The notes below the pieces were generated by a model. It did no database searches. It was not told the origin of the DNA and saw only the letters and a program-made list of their open reading frames with translations. A DNA stretch of 64,000 nucleotides, from contig NZ_CP120863.1 in the NCBI RefSeq assembly GCF_026191725.2, forward strand, positions 1,840,001 through 1,904,000, in the 5' to 3' direction. Of the stretch, positions 54,029-63,035 are shown one piece after another (position 1 is the stretch's first letter; the number at the start of each line of letters is the position of its first letter). This DNA comes from Roseibium porphyridii (lineage in GTDB: Bacteria > Pseudomonadota > Alphaproteobacteria > Rhizobiales > Stappiaceae). The position numbers and the translations under genes were made by a program.

Positions 54029-55045
54029 TCAGGCGCTGTGGCCCAGCATATAGACAGTCGCAATATAGAGGACATAGGCAGCTGTCATGGCGAGGCCGGA
54101 TATTCTCCCAAGACAAATCCGAAATCCGGCCAGAGCGGTCAAAAGTATCGCGCAAGCCAGCATGACCCAGATGTCGAGCTTCAGAACTTCAGGCGGAACG
54201 TCAATAGGCACGACGACCGCAGTGATACCGATGATGGCAAGCAGGTTGAAAATGTTCGAGCCGATGACGTTGCCGATGGCGACCGCGCCATGCTGCCGGA
54301 TGGCGGCCATGACAGTCGTGGCCAGTTCGGGCAAAGAGGTGCCTAGAGCGATGATCGTCAGACCAATAACGGCTTCGCTGACGCCCCACGCGCTTGCGAT
54401 GCTGGTTGCTCCGCTGATGGTGAAATGTGCCCCCAGTGGCAGTCCAACCAGGCCAAGGACAATATAGATGACGGCGATCCAGACCGAGTCCGGCACATCG
54501 TCAACATCGTCGAGGGCATCGTCTTCTTCTTCGGGTTGATCCGTCGCAACAGCAGCACCGGCCGCAGCTGCTGCGATGGCTTTCTGTTCTTTCCGGTGTC
54601 GCTGGGCGACCATTGTCGAGGCTGCCAGAAACGCACCGAGCAGAATGAGAAGGATGAAACCTTCCGGCAGGCCGATCGGTGTGAAGAAGCAGAACGTGAT
54701 GAAGACTATGGTCACGGCGACCATGAAAAGCGCGTTTCTGGTGGCCCCCGACTCGCCACATGGGGTGGCTGCAATCAGGGCAGGCATGCCGAGCACCAGC
54801 AGCACATTGGCGATATTGGAGCCGACGACGTTACCAATGGATATGCCACCGGCACCTTCCAGCGCAGCCTTGAGCGAAATAACCAACTCGGGAGCCGAGG
54901 TGCCGAAAGCCACAATCGTCAGACCGATGACCAGATTTGGGATGCCGAGCCGCTGGGCAATGCCCACCGACCCCCTGACCAGGACATCGCCGGCGATAAT
55001 CAGCACAACAAGTCCGCCTGCAAGGCTTATGTAGTCAAACAGCAT
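54029..55045 (-). CDS. Calcium/sodium antiporter (CaCA family)
   Basis: YrbG-type exchanger of 338 residues with two inverted Na_Ca_ex repeats: IVAFGTSAPELVISLKAALEGAGGISIGNVVGSNIANVL and IIALGTSLPELATTVMAAIRQHGAVAIGNVIGSNIFNLL, each with the G(T/S)S(x)PEL motif. A cytoplasmic acidic loop (QPEEEDDALDDVDDVPDS) lies between them. It is alone, downstream of uvrC on the same strand. Confidence 0.93.
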   Translation of the reverse strand: MLFDYISLAGGLVVLIIAGDVLVRGSVGIAQRLGIPNLVIGLTIVAFGTSAPELVISLKAALEGAGGISIGNVVGSNIANVLLVLGMPALIAATPCGESGATRNALFMVAVTIVFITFCFFTPIGLPEGFILLILLGAFLAASTMVAQRHRKEQKAIAAAAAGAAVATDQPEEEDDALDDVDDVPDSVWIAVIYIVLGLVGLPLGAHFTISGATSIASAWGVSEAVIGLTIIALGTSLPELATTVMAAIRQHGAVAIGNVIGSNIFNLLAIIGITAVVVPIDVPPEVLKLDIWVMLACAILLTALAGFRICLGRISGLAMTAAYVLYIATVYMLGHSA

Positions 55046-55421
55046 CTAAAGGTTCCGGTTCGGGTCGGTCGTGCCATCAGAGAGCGGCAAATGGGAAGGA
55101 GCGCTCAATTACAGTTGGGCGCCTTATACGCAATAGATTGGGGCGGGGAAAGCCGTGGACAAGGATCTTTGAACAGAGTGATAGGTCATTTTTACCGGCA
55201 CCCTCTTGCAATTTGCGAGTCGGTTAACCGTACTTTCATTGTGCCAGATTGTTGCCTCCATTTGTCATCAAAACTCCCAATTCTCAATCCCGATCCGCCA
55301 CAAACGCTCTCCATATCTCACCGCAGGGGGCGAGTGAGGACGCGGTAATACCTCGTTCTGTTCCGTGTGGTCGACTGTTTTTGGCCACCAAACATGGATA
55401 TGTGGATCTGGAGTACCATCA
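55046..55421. other. Intergenic region upstream of the porin gene
   Basis: A 376-base divergent region between the antiporter and porin genes with both promoters. It contains the perfect decamer CGGTTAACCG at 55221-55230. I see no RNA gene or other feature. Confidence 0.5.
55221..55230. promoter_or_regulatory. CGGTTAACCG palindrome
   Basis: Perfect 10-base palindrome about 190 bases before the porin start. A possible operator; no partner is known. Confidence 0.3.
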
Positions 55422-56093
55422 ATGAAACGTCTTGCAATTGCAGGCTTGGCCCTGACTGCCGCAACGGCTGGAACCGCCCCGGTTTGGGCTGCGGATCTGC
55501 CGCAATCGCCGGCACCAGCCTACGAGGCGGTTCCTGCCCCACAGCAGAGCATCGACTGGACCGGGCTTTATGTCGGCGGCAATCTCGGCTGGGCTTTCGG
55601 AAACTTCGACAACAACACCAGCGGTAGTGCCAGCCTGGACACCAGTGCAAATGGCATAAGCGGTGGTCTTTACACCGGCTACAATTATCAGATCACGCCC
55701 AATGTGGTCCTCGGTGCCGAAGCGGACTTCAGTCTCACAAGCCTTGAAGATTCACGTACAAACGGCGGTCTGACGCTGGAATCCAAGTCCAGCTGGAATT
55801 CCAACATCCGCGGCCGTGTCGGTTATGCCTTTGATCGTTATCTGGTCTATGGTGCCGGCGGTCTGGCAATCGCCGATCTGGAGCTTTCCGGGAATGGCGA
55901 CAGCGACAACAAAACGGCTCTTGGCTGGACCCTGGGTGCGGGCGGCGAAGCAGCCATTACCAACAATGTCAGCGCGCGCCTCGACTATTCTTATCAGGAT
56001 TTCGGCAGCCAGGATTTCAATCTGAATGGCACCGGCGTCAGCTCGGAATTCAGCAATTCTCAGGTCCGACTCGGACTGGGCTACAAGTTTTAA
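55422..56093 (+). CDS. Omp25/Omp31-family outer-membrane porin
   Basis: Eight-stranded beta-barrel protein of 223 residues. The signal peptide ends AAPVWA-like (GTAPVWAADLP) near residue 23; a Pro/Gln linker follows, then SIDWTGLYVGGNLGWAFGNFDNN, YTGYNYQITPNVVLGAEADF and the terminal strand SQVRLGLGYKF with C-terminal Phe. Surface adhesion or channel function is usual; not predictable. The ATG at 55422 starts the signal peptide. A terminator follows. Confidence 0.92.
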   Translation: MKRLAIAGLALTAATAGTAPVWAADLPQSPAPAYEAVPAPQQSIDWTGLYVGGNLGWAFGNFDNNTSGSASLDTSANGISGGLYTGYNYQITPNVVLGAEADFSLTSLEDSRTNGGLTLESKSSWNSNIRGRVGYAFDRYLVYGAGGLAIADLELSGNGDSDNKTALGWTLGAGGEAAITNNVSARLDYSYQDFGSQDFNLNGTGVSSEFSNSQVRLGLGYKF

Positions 56094-56119
56094 GCCCAGC
56101 TTCAGAATTGACAGCATTC

Positions 56120-56149
56120 AACCCGGCGCCGGAAGGTGCCGGGTTCTTT
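56120..56149 (+). terminator. Rho-independent terminator after the porin gene
   Basis: ACCCGGCGCC (56121-56130) and GGTGCCGGGT (56135-56144) pair around a GGAA tetraloop (one G-T pair); followed by TCTTTGTT. Confidence 0.85.
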
Positions 56150-56231
56150 GTTACAAGCGGTTACAAGCTTTTCAGAATTTAGCCCCACAACCATGGTATT
56201 AGACTGATATTGTACTAAGTGCTGCGGCAAT

Positions 56232-56258
56232 GTCCGTGCCTGCATTCATGGCAGGGAC
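56232..56258. promoter_or_regulatory. Hairpin in the leader of the RND operon
   Basis: GTCCGTGCC (56232-56240) pairs with GGCAGGGAC (56250-56258), one mismatch, 22 bases before the adaptor start. It could be an operator or a leader stem controlling translation. Two GTTACAAGC copies lie a little upstream (56150-56158 and 56160-56168). Confidence 0.4.
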
Positions 56259-56280
56259 GATGTTTTTGGTGGAGAGATGA

Positions 56281-57786
56281 ATGCGGTTTTTGATGCGCGG
56301 GCTTATTGGTCTGGCATTGATGGCGATTATGGTCGGGTTTGCCGGATACGGCGCCTATCAGTTTTATGATGCCCTTACGGCGGAAGAAACCACCCGTCAG
56401 AGACCGGCTCGAGAGCGCATCTATTCAGTCAATGTAAGTGAACTCGCACCACAAACCGTCACGCCGTTGACGACTGCATTTGGCCAGGTTGAAAGCTGGC
56501 GCAGCCTGCAGCTAAGGGCGAGTTCTGAAGGCCGCCTGGTAAATGTTGCGAGCAAGTTCCGCGATGGCGCTGCTGTTGCCGAAGGTGAGTTGCTTCTCAA
56601 GATTGATCCGGCAAATGCGGAATTTCTGTTCCTGGACGCTGAAGCCGCGCTGGCTGACGCAGAGGCGCAGAAGGCCGAGGCTGAGGAAGCAATTGTCGGC
56701 GCTGAACAGGAGCTGGAAGCAGCACGCCGCCAGCTTGCACTGCGCAGACAGGCACTGGAGCGTCAACAGCAGCTCAAGGACAAGGGCTATTCGACGGCCG
56801 TTCAGGTTGAGACCGAAGAGCTGGGTGTTGCCTCTCTTGAACAGTCGCTGAGCAACCGTCTGCAGTCCGTTATTACCGCGCGCAAACGCATCGAGCGCAT
56901 GGATCTGACTGTGAAACGGGCTCAGATTGCGCTGAATGATGCGCAGCGTGTTCTGGATGAAACGACCCTCACTGCGCCTTTCTATGGCTATCTGTCGGAA
57001 GTCGATGCGACCCTGGGGCGTCGTGTCAGCCCGTCGGAAACTCTTGCTGTGCTGATCGATCCAACTGCCCTGGAAGTGAAGTTTTCCGTTTCCACCAGCG
57101 AATTTGCCAGACTTCTGGATGAACGCGGCAAACTGATCAAAGCGCCCGTGTCAGTGACGTTGCAGCTCGGTGGGCGCTCAATCGTCGTTCCGGGCAATAT
57201 CGACCGTGCGGCTGCGGTTGTTTCTGAAGGGGAAGCTGGCCGGACGTTGTTTGCAACACTTGAAATTGAGCCGGGTGCCGTGCTGCGTCCGGGTGATTTT
57301 GTGAAAGTCGAGATCCAGGAACCAGAACTGAACCGCGTAGCGGTGGTGCCGGCAGGTGCGGTGACCGAAGATGGCAGACTGTTGATAATCGGCGAAGGCG
57401 ACAGGATTGAAGAGATTCAGGCCAAAGTTCTTCGTCGCATGCGTGAAGATGTTGTGTTGGCAAATGTTCCGTTTGGCGAAAAATATGTAACAGAGCGCCT
57501 TCCACAATTGGGCACCGGATTGAAGGTCTCCCCAAGAGACACCGATGGAAGCACAAACCAGCCGGAAGGCCCTGCTGTCGCCAAGGCGTCGCCGTCAAAT
57601 GATGAGCGCAACTCGGACGATCTGGTCGCCCTGGATCCGGAACGGCGCGCAGCGCTGATTGCTCAACTGAACGAATCCAACATACCGGAGAACCGCAAGG
57701 CCCGTCTGTTGGCGCTTTTGAACCAACCGATGGTGCCAAAGGACCTTGTCGACCGATTGGAGCAAAGGCGCGGTCGCAGCGGATAA
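56281..57786 (+). CDS. RND efflux periplasmic adaptor with C-terminal extension
   Basis: Membrane-fusion protein of 501 residues. One N-terminal membrane anchor (MRFLMRGLIGLALMAIMVGFAGYGAYQF region), lipoyl halves (SEGRLVNVASKFRDGAAVAEGELLLKID), a long coiled coil (about 118-215), then beta-barrel domain. Usual members are about 380-420 residues; here about 80 residues follow the end (NQPEGPAVAKASPSNDERNSDDLVALDPERRAALIAQL..), with two Arg/Lys-rich helical units. The pump gene follows 43 bases on. Confidence 0.9.
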   Translation: MRFLMRGLIGLALMAIMVGFAGYGAYQFYDALTAEETTRQRPARERIYSVNVSELAPQTVTPLTTAFGQVESWRSLQLRASSEGRLVNVASKFRDGAAVAEGELLLKIDPANAEFLFLDAEAALADAEAQKAEAEEAIVGAEQELEAARRQLALRRQALERQQQLKDKGYSTAVQVETEELGVASLEQSLSNRLQSVITARKRIERMDLTVKRAQIALNDAQRVLDETTLTAPFYGYLSEVDATLGRRVSPSETLAVLIDPTALEVKFSVSTSEFARLLDERGKLIKAPVSVTLQLGGRSIVVPGNIDRAAAVVSEGEAGRTLFATLEIEPGAVLRPGDFVKVEIQEPELNRVAVVPAGAVTEDGRLLIIGEGDRIEEIQAKVLRRMREDVVLANVPFGEKYVTERLPQLGTGLKVSPRDTDGSTNQPEGPAVAKASPSNDERNSDDLVALDPERRAALIAQLNESNIPENRKARLLALLNQPMVPKDLVDRLEQRRGRSG

Positions 57787-57829
57787 AGGCGTGTCTTCGG
57801 AGCTGATGACTTGAGTGGAGTGACCTGAA

Positions 57830-60800
57830 ATGCGTTCACCCGGTGGACCGAGATTTGCGTCGTTTCTGGATTACATGGTGCGTCACCGGACGGCAGCAAA
57901 CCTGTTGCTTCTCCTCATGCTTTTGGCCGGGATAGCAGCCAGCACGCAGATCAGAACCCAGTTCTTTCCAGATTTTGTGCGCGAAGAAGTCGACGTGGAG
58001 ATCAACTGGCCTGGTGCCGGGCCGGAAGATCTCGATCAATCCGTCGTGGAAATACTCGGCCCTCAGCTTCTTGCCATCAACGGCGTGGACGAAGCAACGT
58101 CCGTTGCCCGTGAGGGCACAGTCAGCATCGAGTTGGAATTCGAAGACGACTGGAACATGGGGCAGGCGACCGACGATGTTAAGGCCGCCGTCGACCAGGC
58201 CCGTTCCAGCTTGCCCGAAGGAATCGAGGAGCCGGTGGTGACTCGTGGCGTTTATCGCGACAGGGTGACCGACGTTGTGATTTTCGGACCGGTTGATATC
58301 GACCAGCTGGCACGGTTCGCAGAGGATTTGCAGACGACTCTCTTTCGCCAGGGTGTAACGCGGGTCTCCATTCAGGGGCTGGCCAATCCAATTATCAGGG
58401 TCAATGTCGGCGAGGACATGCTGGTCCGCCACGATATGACCCTTCGTGAGATCGCCGATGTTGTTGAGGCGGAAATGGAAACGACGCCAGCCGGTGACGT
58501 CAGTGGCGGTGGTGCCCGGCTCAGGACAGGCCAGACACGGCGAAGCGAACAGGACCTCGGTGAAATTGTCCTGAAAGCGCCCTCGCAGGGTGAAAAACTA
58601 CAGCTGCGTTCCGTTGCGGAGATCGTTACAGAAGGCGTGGAAAGTGGCCGTGCCTACTATCACAAGGGCATGCCGGCAGTAGTGCTGCGTGTCGACAGAA
58701 GCGCACAGGGTGACACCATCTCCATTCAGCGGGATGTTGAGAGAATAACCGCGGAGTTTCAGGAGACCTTGCCGAATGGTGTCGAGGTGCAACTGACCCG
58801 GACCCGTTCGCAAAACATTATCGACCGGATGAATATTCTGGTCGAGAACGGCATCTTTGGCTTGTCCCTGGTGCTTGCGTTCCTGTTTCTATTTCTGTCT
58901 TCGCGAACCGCGTTCTGGGTGGCGGCGGGCATACCGGTTGCCATGGCGGCAACCATCGGGCTGATGTATGCGTTCGGCCTGACACTCAATATGGTGTCCG
59001 TTTTTGCGCTGATCATCTGTCTCGGCATTGTCGTGGACGATGCAATTGTGGTCGGTGAACACGCAGATTCACTGCACAGACGCGGTTATCCGCCTGCGGA
59101 AGCAGCCAGTCTTGCAGCTCGCCGGATGACAGCCCCGGTATTCAGCGCGTCAATCACCACCCTGATTGCATTTGTCGGGCTGACCGCGATCGGTGGCCGG
59201 TTCGGTACCTTGATTGCGGACATTCCGTTTACGGTCGCAGTTGTTCTGGTTGCCAGCCTTGTCGAGAGCTTTCTGATCCTGCCGGCTCATATGAACCATG
59301 CCTTGTCGGCCAGCAAAAAGACCCATTGGTACGATCTGCCGAACCGGTGGTTCAACCGCGGCTTTGTCTGGTTTCGCGAGAACCTGTTCCGCCGATTTGT
59401 CGATTGGTTGATCACGGTCCGCTACCCAGCTATCGGGTTTGCTGTGATGGTTCTGTTGTTGTCCCTGACGTTGTTTGTTGATGGAAGCGTCAGGTGGCGC
59501 TTCTTCAATGCGCCGGAACGGGCTGTGGTGTCTGCAAGCATTGCCATGATGCCCGGAACGGAACGGGAAGACACCAAGGCGATGATCGCTGAATTGGAGC
59601 GAGCACTTGATGTCGTAAATACGCGATATCAGGAAGAATACGGCACGGAACCGGTTGTCTTCGCACTTTCCACGGTCGGAGGGACTGCCGGGCGTGGTTT
59701 GAGCGGCGCAGATTCCAAAGACGTCGATCAGCTCGGCGGGATCTCCATCGAACTTCTGGATCCGGATCTACGGCCGTACTCCGCGTTTCAGTTTATTGGA
59801 GACTGGCGTGAAGAAATCCAGCGACCGCCGCTTCTGGAAACGCTGGCCTTGCGAGGGGAGCGGTCCGGACCGGGTGGAGACGCGATTGACGTCAAGCTCT
59901 ATGGATCTTCCACGGAAAACCTAAAGGCGGCAGCAGAGTTCCTGAAGCAGGCGCTTGCCCCCATGGAAGGGGTCAGTGCACTTGAAGATACGCTCGCCTA
60001 TGACAAGCCCGAACTTAGCCTGACACTGACGCCGCGCGGAGAAGCGCTGGGGTTCACCACGGATGATGTTGCCCAGATGCTGCGCAATAGGCTGGAAGGC
60101 ATTGAAGTTGCAGAATTTCCTATCGGTCGCCGAACTGCCAAGGTCAAGGTACTGATGCCCGATGACGAGACCGATGCGTCGTTTCTATACAATACACGCA
60201 TTCGCACCAATTCCGGCACCTATGTCTCGCTCAGTGAAATCGTCAATGTGGACAGCAGCTACGGATTTGCATCTGTCCGGCGGAGCGACGGTCTGCGCAC
60301 TCTAAGAGTGACCGGCGATGTTTCTGAGGACGATCCGGAGGCTGCGGCTCGGGTCACAAGCATTCTGGAAAGCGAATTGTTGCCTCAACTCGCATCGGAT
60401 TTTGATGTCGAAAGCGAGATGAGCGGTTTGGCTGAACAGGAACGGTCTTTCCTGTCAGATGCCGTGCTGGGGTTTGCGCTCTGTCTGGCCGGGATTTATC
60501 TGACGCTTTGCTGGATTTTTGAGAGCTGGACACGACCGCTGATGATCATGATCATCATCCCGTTCGGCGCAATCGGTATGCTTTGGGGGCACTATTTGCA
60601 CGGGTTGCCGCTGTCGATGTTCTCCGTTGTCGGGTTCATCGGCATGTCCGGCATCATCATCAACGACAGTATCGTGCTTGTCACGACAATCGATGAATAC
60701 GCCAAGAACCATCCGTTCCGGCAGGCTCTGGTGCAAGGGGTGTGCGATCGATTGCGGGCAGTCGTGTTGACGACCGCAACCACCGTTTTCGGACTTGCGC

Positions 60801-61009
60801 CACTGCTGTTCGAAACGAGTCGTCAGGCCCTGTTCCTGAAGCCGACCGTCATTACCCTGGCTTATGGGCTCGGTGTCGGCCTTTTCCTCGTGATCCTGCT
60901 GGTGCCAACGCTTTTGGCTTTGCAGAACGATTTCGGCAAGTCTGTTTCAAGCGGACGCCGGCTTTTGAAAATCCGTGGCCGACGTCCATTGTCCGGCGGA
61001 GGAACATAG
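57830..61009 (+). CDS. RND-family efflux pump, HAE1-type
   Basis: Inner-membrane pump of 1059 residues. Helix 1 follows a short N-terminus (DYMVRHRTAANLLLLLMLLAGIAASTQIRTQFFPDF), porter domains follow, the proton-relay motif GIVVDDAIVVGEHADSLHRRG lies in helix 4, and SGIIINDSIVLVTTIDEYAK marks helix 10. Substrates cannot be told. The adaptor upstream is its partner; no outer-membrane channel is encoded here, so a TolC-type protein elsewhere must serve. Confidence 0.94.
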   Translation: MRSPGGPRFASFLDYMVRHRTAANLLLLLMLLAGIAASTQIRTQFFPDFVREEVDVEINWPGAGPEDLDQSVVEILGPQLLAINGVDEATSVAREGTVSIELEFEDDWNMGQATDDVKAAVDQARSSLPEGIEEPVVTRGVYRDRVTDVVIFGPVDIDQLARFAEDLQTTLFRQGVTRVSIQGLANPIIRVNVGEDMLVRHDMTLREIADVVEAEMETTPAGDVSGGGARLRTGQTRRSEQDLGEIVLKAPSQGEKLQLRSVAEIVTEGVESGRAYYHKGMPAVVLRVDRSAQGDTISIQRDVERITAEFQETLPNGVEVQLTRTRSQNIIDRMNILVENGIFGLSLVLAFLFLFLSSRTAFWVAAGIPVAMAATIGLMYAFGLTLNMVSVFALIICLGIVVDDAIVVGEHADSLHRRGYPPAEAASLAARRMTAPVFSASITTLIAFVGLTAIGGRFGTLIADIPFTVAVVLVASLVESFLILPAHMNHALSASKKTHWYDLPNRWFNRGFVWFRENLFRRFVDWLITVRYPAIGFAVMVLLLSLTLFVDGSVRWRFFNAPERAVVSASIAMMPGTEREDTKAMIAELERALDVVNTRYQEEYGTEPVVFALSTVGGTAGRGLSGADSKDVDQLGGISIELLDPDLRPYSAFQFIGDWREEIQRPPLLETLALRGERSGPGGDAIDVKLYGSSTENLKAAAEFLKQALAPMEGVSALEDTLAYDKPELSLTLTPRGEALGFTTDDVAQMLRNRLEGIEVAEFPIGRRTAKVKVLMPDDETDASFLYNTRIRTNSGTYVSLSEIVNVDSSYGFASVRRSDGLRTLRVTGDVSEDDPEAAARVTSILESELLPQLASDFDVESEMSGLAEQERSFLSDAVLGFALCLAGIYLTLCWIFESWTRPLMIMIIIPFGAIGMLWGHYLHGLPLSMFSVVGFIGMSGIIINDSIVLVTTIDEYAKNHPFRQALVQGVCDRLRAVVLTTATTVFGLAPLLFETSRQALFLKPTVITLAYGLGVGLFLVILLVPTLLALQNDFGKSVSSGRRLLKIRGRRPLSGGGT

Positions 61010-61079
61010 GTCTGTCTCTGTGTAATAGGGCAGTGTTCGACAGCCTAACCGGCCTCGGGTCCCGTGGGTGGAAAAGCAT

Positions 61080-61106
61080 CTGGAAACAAACTTTTTTTGT
61101 TTCCAG
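61080..61106. terminator. Hairpin between RND pump and GST genes
   Basis: Perfect 11-base stem CTGGAAACAAA / TTTGTTTCCAG around CTTTT, in the gap between convergent genes. It would form in either transcript. No T-run follows, so it is only a probable terminator. Confidence 0.55.
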
Positions 61107-61117
61107 TCCAGCAACTC

Positions 61118-61765
61118 TTATTGCAGGAGGGCCGGTGCGTTGTCGGGAACAGGCGAGGCGGGTTGCTTCGTGTCTGCGAATGCAGGGACAGCCTTTTCAA
61201 AAGCGCTTAGCCAGGCAACCAGGTTCGGACAGCTTGACCGCCAGTCGCCGTTGAAACGCATATCGAGATATCCGAGCGCACAGGCGAGCGTCAGGTCAGC
61301 AACTGTGACATGGTTTGCGGAAGATGGGGCGGGTGGTGTTTTGGTTTCAAAATGTGCCAGGCCACGCTCGACCTTTGCTCCCTGATAGGCGTCCCAGGCA
61401 GGGTCCCGGTACTTTGGATCCTTAAAGCGCTTTTCGTAAACCCTCAGCAACGCGGCATCCATAATGCCGTCAGCCAGTGTCTGGTCGCGGAGAACGGTGA
61501 ACCGGGTATCGCCTTGAGGCAGCAGTTTGCCGCCTCCTGCCAGGTGGTCGAGATATTCCACGATAACAGCGCTGTCATAGAGCACATCGCCATTGTCCAG
61601 GATCAGTGCCGGGATCTTGCCGAGTGGGTTCTGGCTGCGAAGACTGTCGGATGGATCCGCGGTGTTTGCGTCTTCCATCTGGATCTTGTCCTTCAATCCA
61701 AGGAGTGCCGCAGCCAGTTTCACCTTCCGGCCAAACGGTGAAGGCGGTGAAGAACGCAATTTCAT
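61118..61765 (-). CDS. Glutathione S-transferase family protein
   Basis: A 215-residue GST with the thioredoxin-like N-domain (LRSSPPSPFGRKVKLAAALLGL; the SPFGRKV run is the usual glutathione-site opening) and the NPLGKIPALILDNGDVLYDSAVIVEYLD cis-Pro/Ser segment; the C-domain is all helix with LTLACALGYLDMRF. Class and substrate are unknown. Convergent with the RND pump; upstream lies RNase T2 on the same strand. Confidence 0.92.
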   Translation of the reverse strand: MKLRSSPPSPFGRKVKLAAALLGLKDKIQMEDANTADPSDSLRSQNPLGKIPALILDNGDVLYDSAVIVEYLDHLAGGGKLLPQGDTRFTVLRDQTLADGIMDAALLRVYEKRFKDPKYRDPAWDAYQGAKVERGLAHFETKTPPAPSSANHVTVADLTLACALGYLDMRFNGDWRSSCPNLVAWLSAFEKAVPAFADTKQPASPVPDNAPALLQ

Positions 61766-61812
61766 GACGGTGTTTCCTCAGAATTGGACAGGTAAAGCGT
61801 TTTCGGATGCGG

Positions 61813-62466
61813 TTAGCGCGGTGCCGGAACAGCGAGTTTTCCGTTGCGACAGCCTCTGCGGTCGACAGCTGCACAGGATCTGAAAGCGAGATCTTTGGTC
61901 AGGCAGATGCGGATTTCTTCAAATTCGCCCCTTGAACAGGTGACGGCCATACCGTCTTCCTTGAGACCAGGATTGGCAAGTCTGAAAGCCTTCTCGACAG
62001 TTGCCGGTGCCGCCTTGCCGCGCTTGTTCAGGTTTTCAAACGCCCCGGGAATGGTGATTTTTTCATATGCATCGCGGGTCAGGTCGAAGTACTCATCAGG
62101 CTCCAGACCTGAGCATGTACCGTGCTTGCGCCACTGGTGAAAAACAAGTCCATGGCTGGGCATGATGTCTTCCATATCAACTGCGATTTGTCGATCGATC
62201 CTTTGGCGTACGCCCGGGCAGGAAGATGGATAGCCGTTTTCATATTGGGGCCAAAGGCCATGCACGACGAACCGGAAAGGGTTGCGGACATCACATTGAT
62301 GGGGGTTCGCGTCTTCGCCTTCCTGTTTGCAGTAGGTGGGCGACCAGGACAGCGCCAGGACATAGAAATCGAACTCACCCGCCTGGTCGGCGAGCGACGA
62401 AAACGACTGTAGGCTGGCTGCCATCAGACATGCACAAAAGCCCAATGCGCGGCTGATCAGCGCCAT
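61813..62466 (-). CDS. RNase T2 family protein with His-Gln in the second active-site motif
   Basis: Secreted T2-fold protein of 217 residues. The signal peptide ends near SSLADQ (residue 27). CAS I is FRFVVHGLWPQ (H69), but CAS II reads FHQWRKHGTC (110-118): His110 then Gln111 where Glu is normal, as confirmed by codon CAG. The rest (Lys and His) is kept. In fungal RNase Rh the matching Glu aids catalysis, so activity may be reduced or specialised. It follows a small secreted protein gene by 28 bases. Confidence 0.85.
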   Translation of the reverse strand: MALISRALGFCACLMAASLQSFSSLADQAGEFDFYVLALSWSPTYCKQEGEDANPHQCDVRNPFRFVVHGLWPQYENGYPSSCPGVRQRIDRQIAVDMEDIMPSHGLVFHQWRKHGTCSGLEPDEYFDLTRDAYEKITIPGAFENLNKRGKAAPATVEKAFRLANPGLKEDGMAVTCSRGEFEEIRICLTKDLAFRSCAAVDRRGCRNGKLAVPAPR

Positions 62467-62494
62467 GAATTGTCCTTTGCCGCAGGTGATCGCG

Positions 62495-62941
62495 TCAGTG
62501 TGGACGCGCGGTGCTGCAATATGCTCCGTAGACGCGCCATTTGTCCAACGGTGCAAGGCAGGCTTCCACGTTCCAGCTCACGCCGACGAAACCGGCGTGT
62601 TCTTCAACCATGTAATGAACGGATTGATAGCTGCCGTCGGAAAGGCTTGCCTTGCCGCGACAGAAGCGGCGTGCAAGGGGACTGACGTCGTTGGCCCGAT
62701 AGGCGACTTCCGTGATCTCATCGATGCTGAGGATCGTGCGGCCGCCGTAGTAATCTTTCCTTGCCTTTGCAACGGAACCGGCAACTGCGCTTTGAACGGA
62801 ACCTGCTGTGCAGTCTGGAAGCCGAGGCTCACCGCCAAAGGAAAAATAGGCGCGGTGCTCGTCGGCAACCACGGGGGTGGCCAGGCTTGCGCAGGCGGTC
62901 ATGACAGACAGGATCAAACGGGCGGAACGGGCAATACGCAC
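62495..62941 (-). CDS. Conserved secreted Cys protein of unknown function
   Basis: A 148-residue protein with signal peptide (RSARLILSVMTACASLATPVVA). The mature domain has four Cys (PDCTAG, RRFCRGK, EACLAP, YCSTA) and conserved segments LARRFCRGKASLSDGSYQSVHYMVEEHAGFVG and DKWRVYGAYCSTARP, a pattern I recognise from uncharacterised Rhizobiales proteins; the function is unknown. The start is GTG at 62941 with CGGAG eight bases upstream. It precedes the RNase T2 gene on the same strand by 28 bases, so it is probably co-transcribed. Confidence 0.78.
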   Translation of the reverse strand: MRIARSARLILSVMTACASLATPVVADEHRAYFSFGGEPRLPDCTAGSVQSAVAGSVAKARKDYYGGRTILSIDEITEVAYRANDVSPLARRFCRGKASLSDGSYQSVHYMVEEHAGFVGVSWNVEACLAPLDKWRVYGAYCSTARPH

Positions 62942-63035
62942 GGCAATAACTCCGAAGGCAAACTGAGTGGAGACGATGGGCGAGCAGAGGTGCAACGTCA
63001 AGCGCCGATAGGAGCAAAAGTGCCCTATGGCGCAA

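Noticed and set aside
54425..55348. A 307-codon plus-strand frame antisense to the antiporter gene
   Set aside because: Shadow; composition is rich in Arg, His and Gln with no fold pattern.
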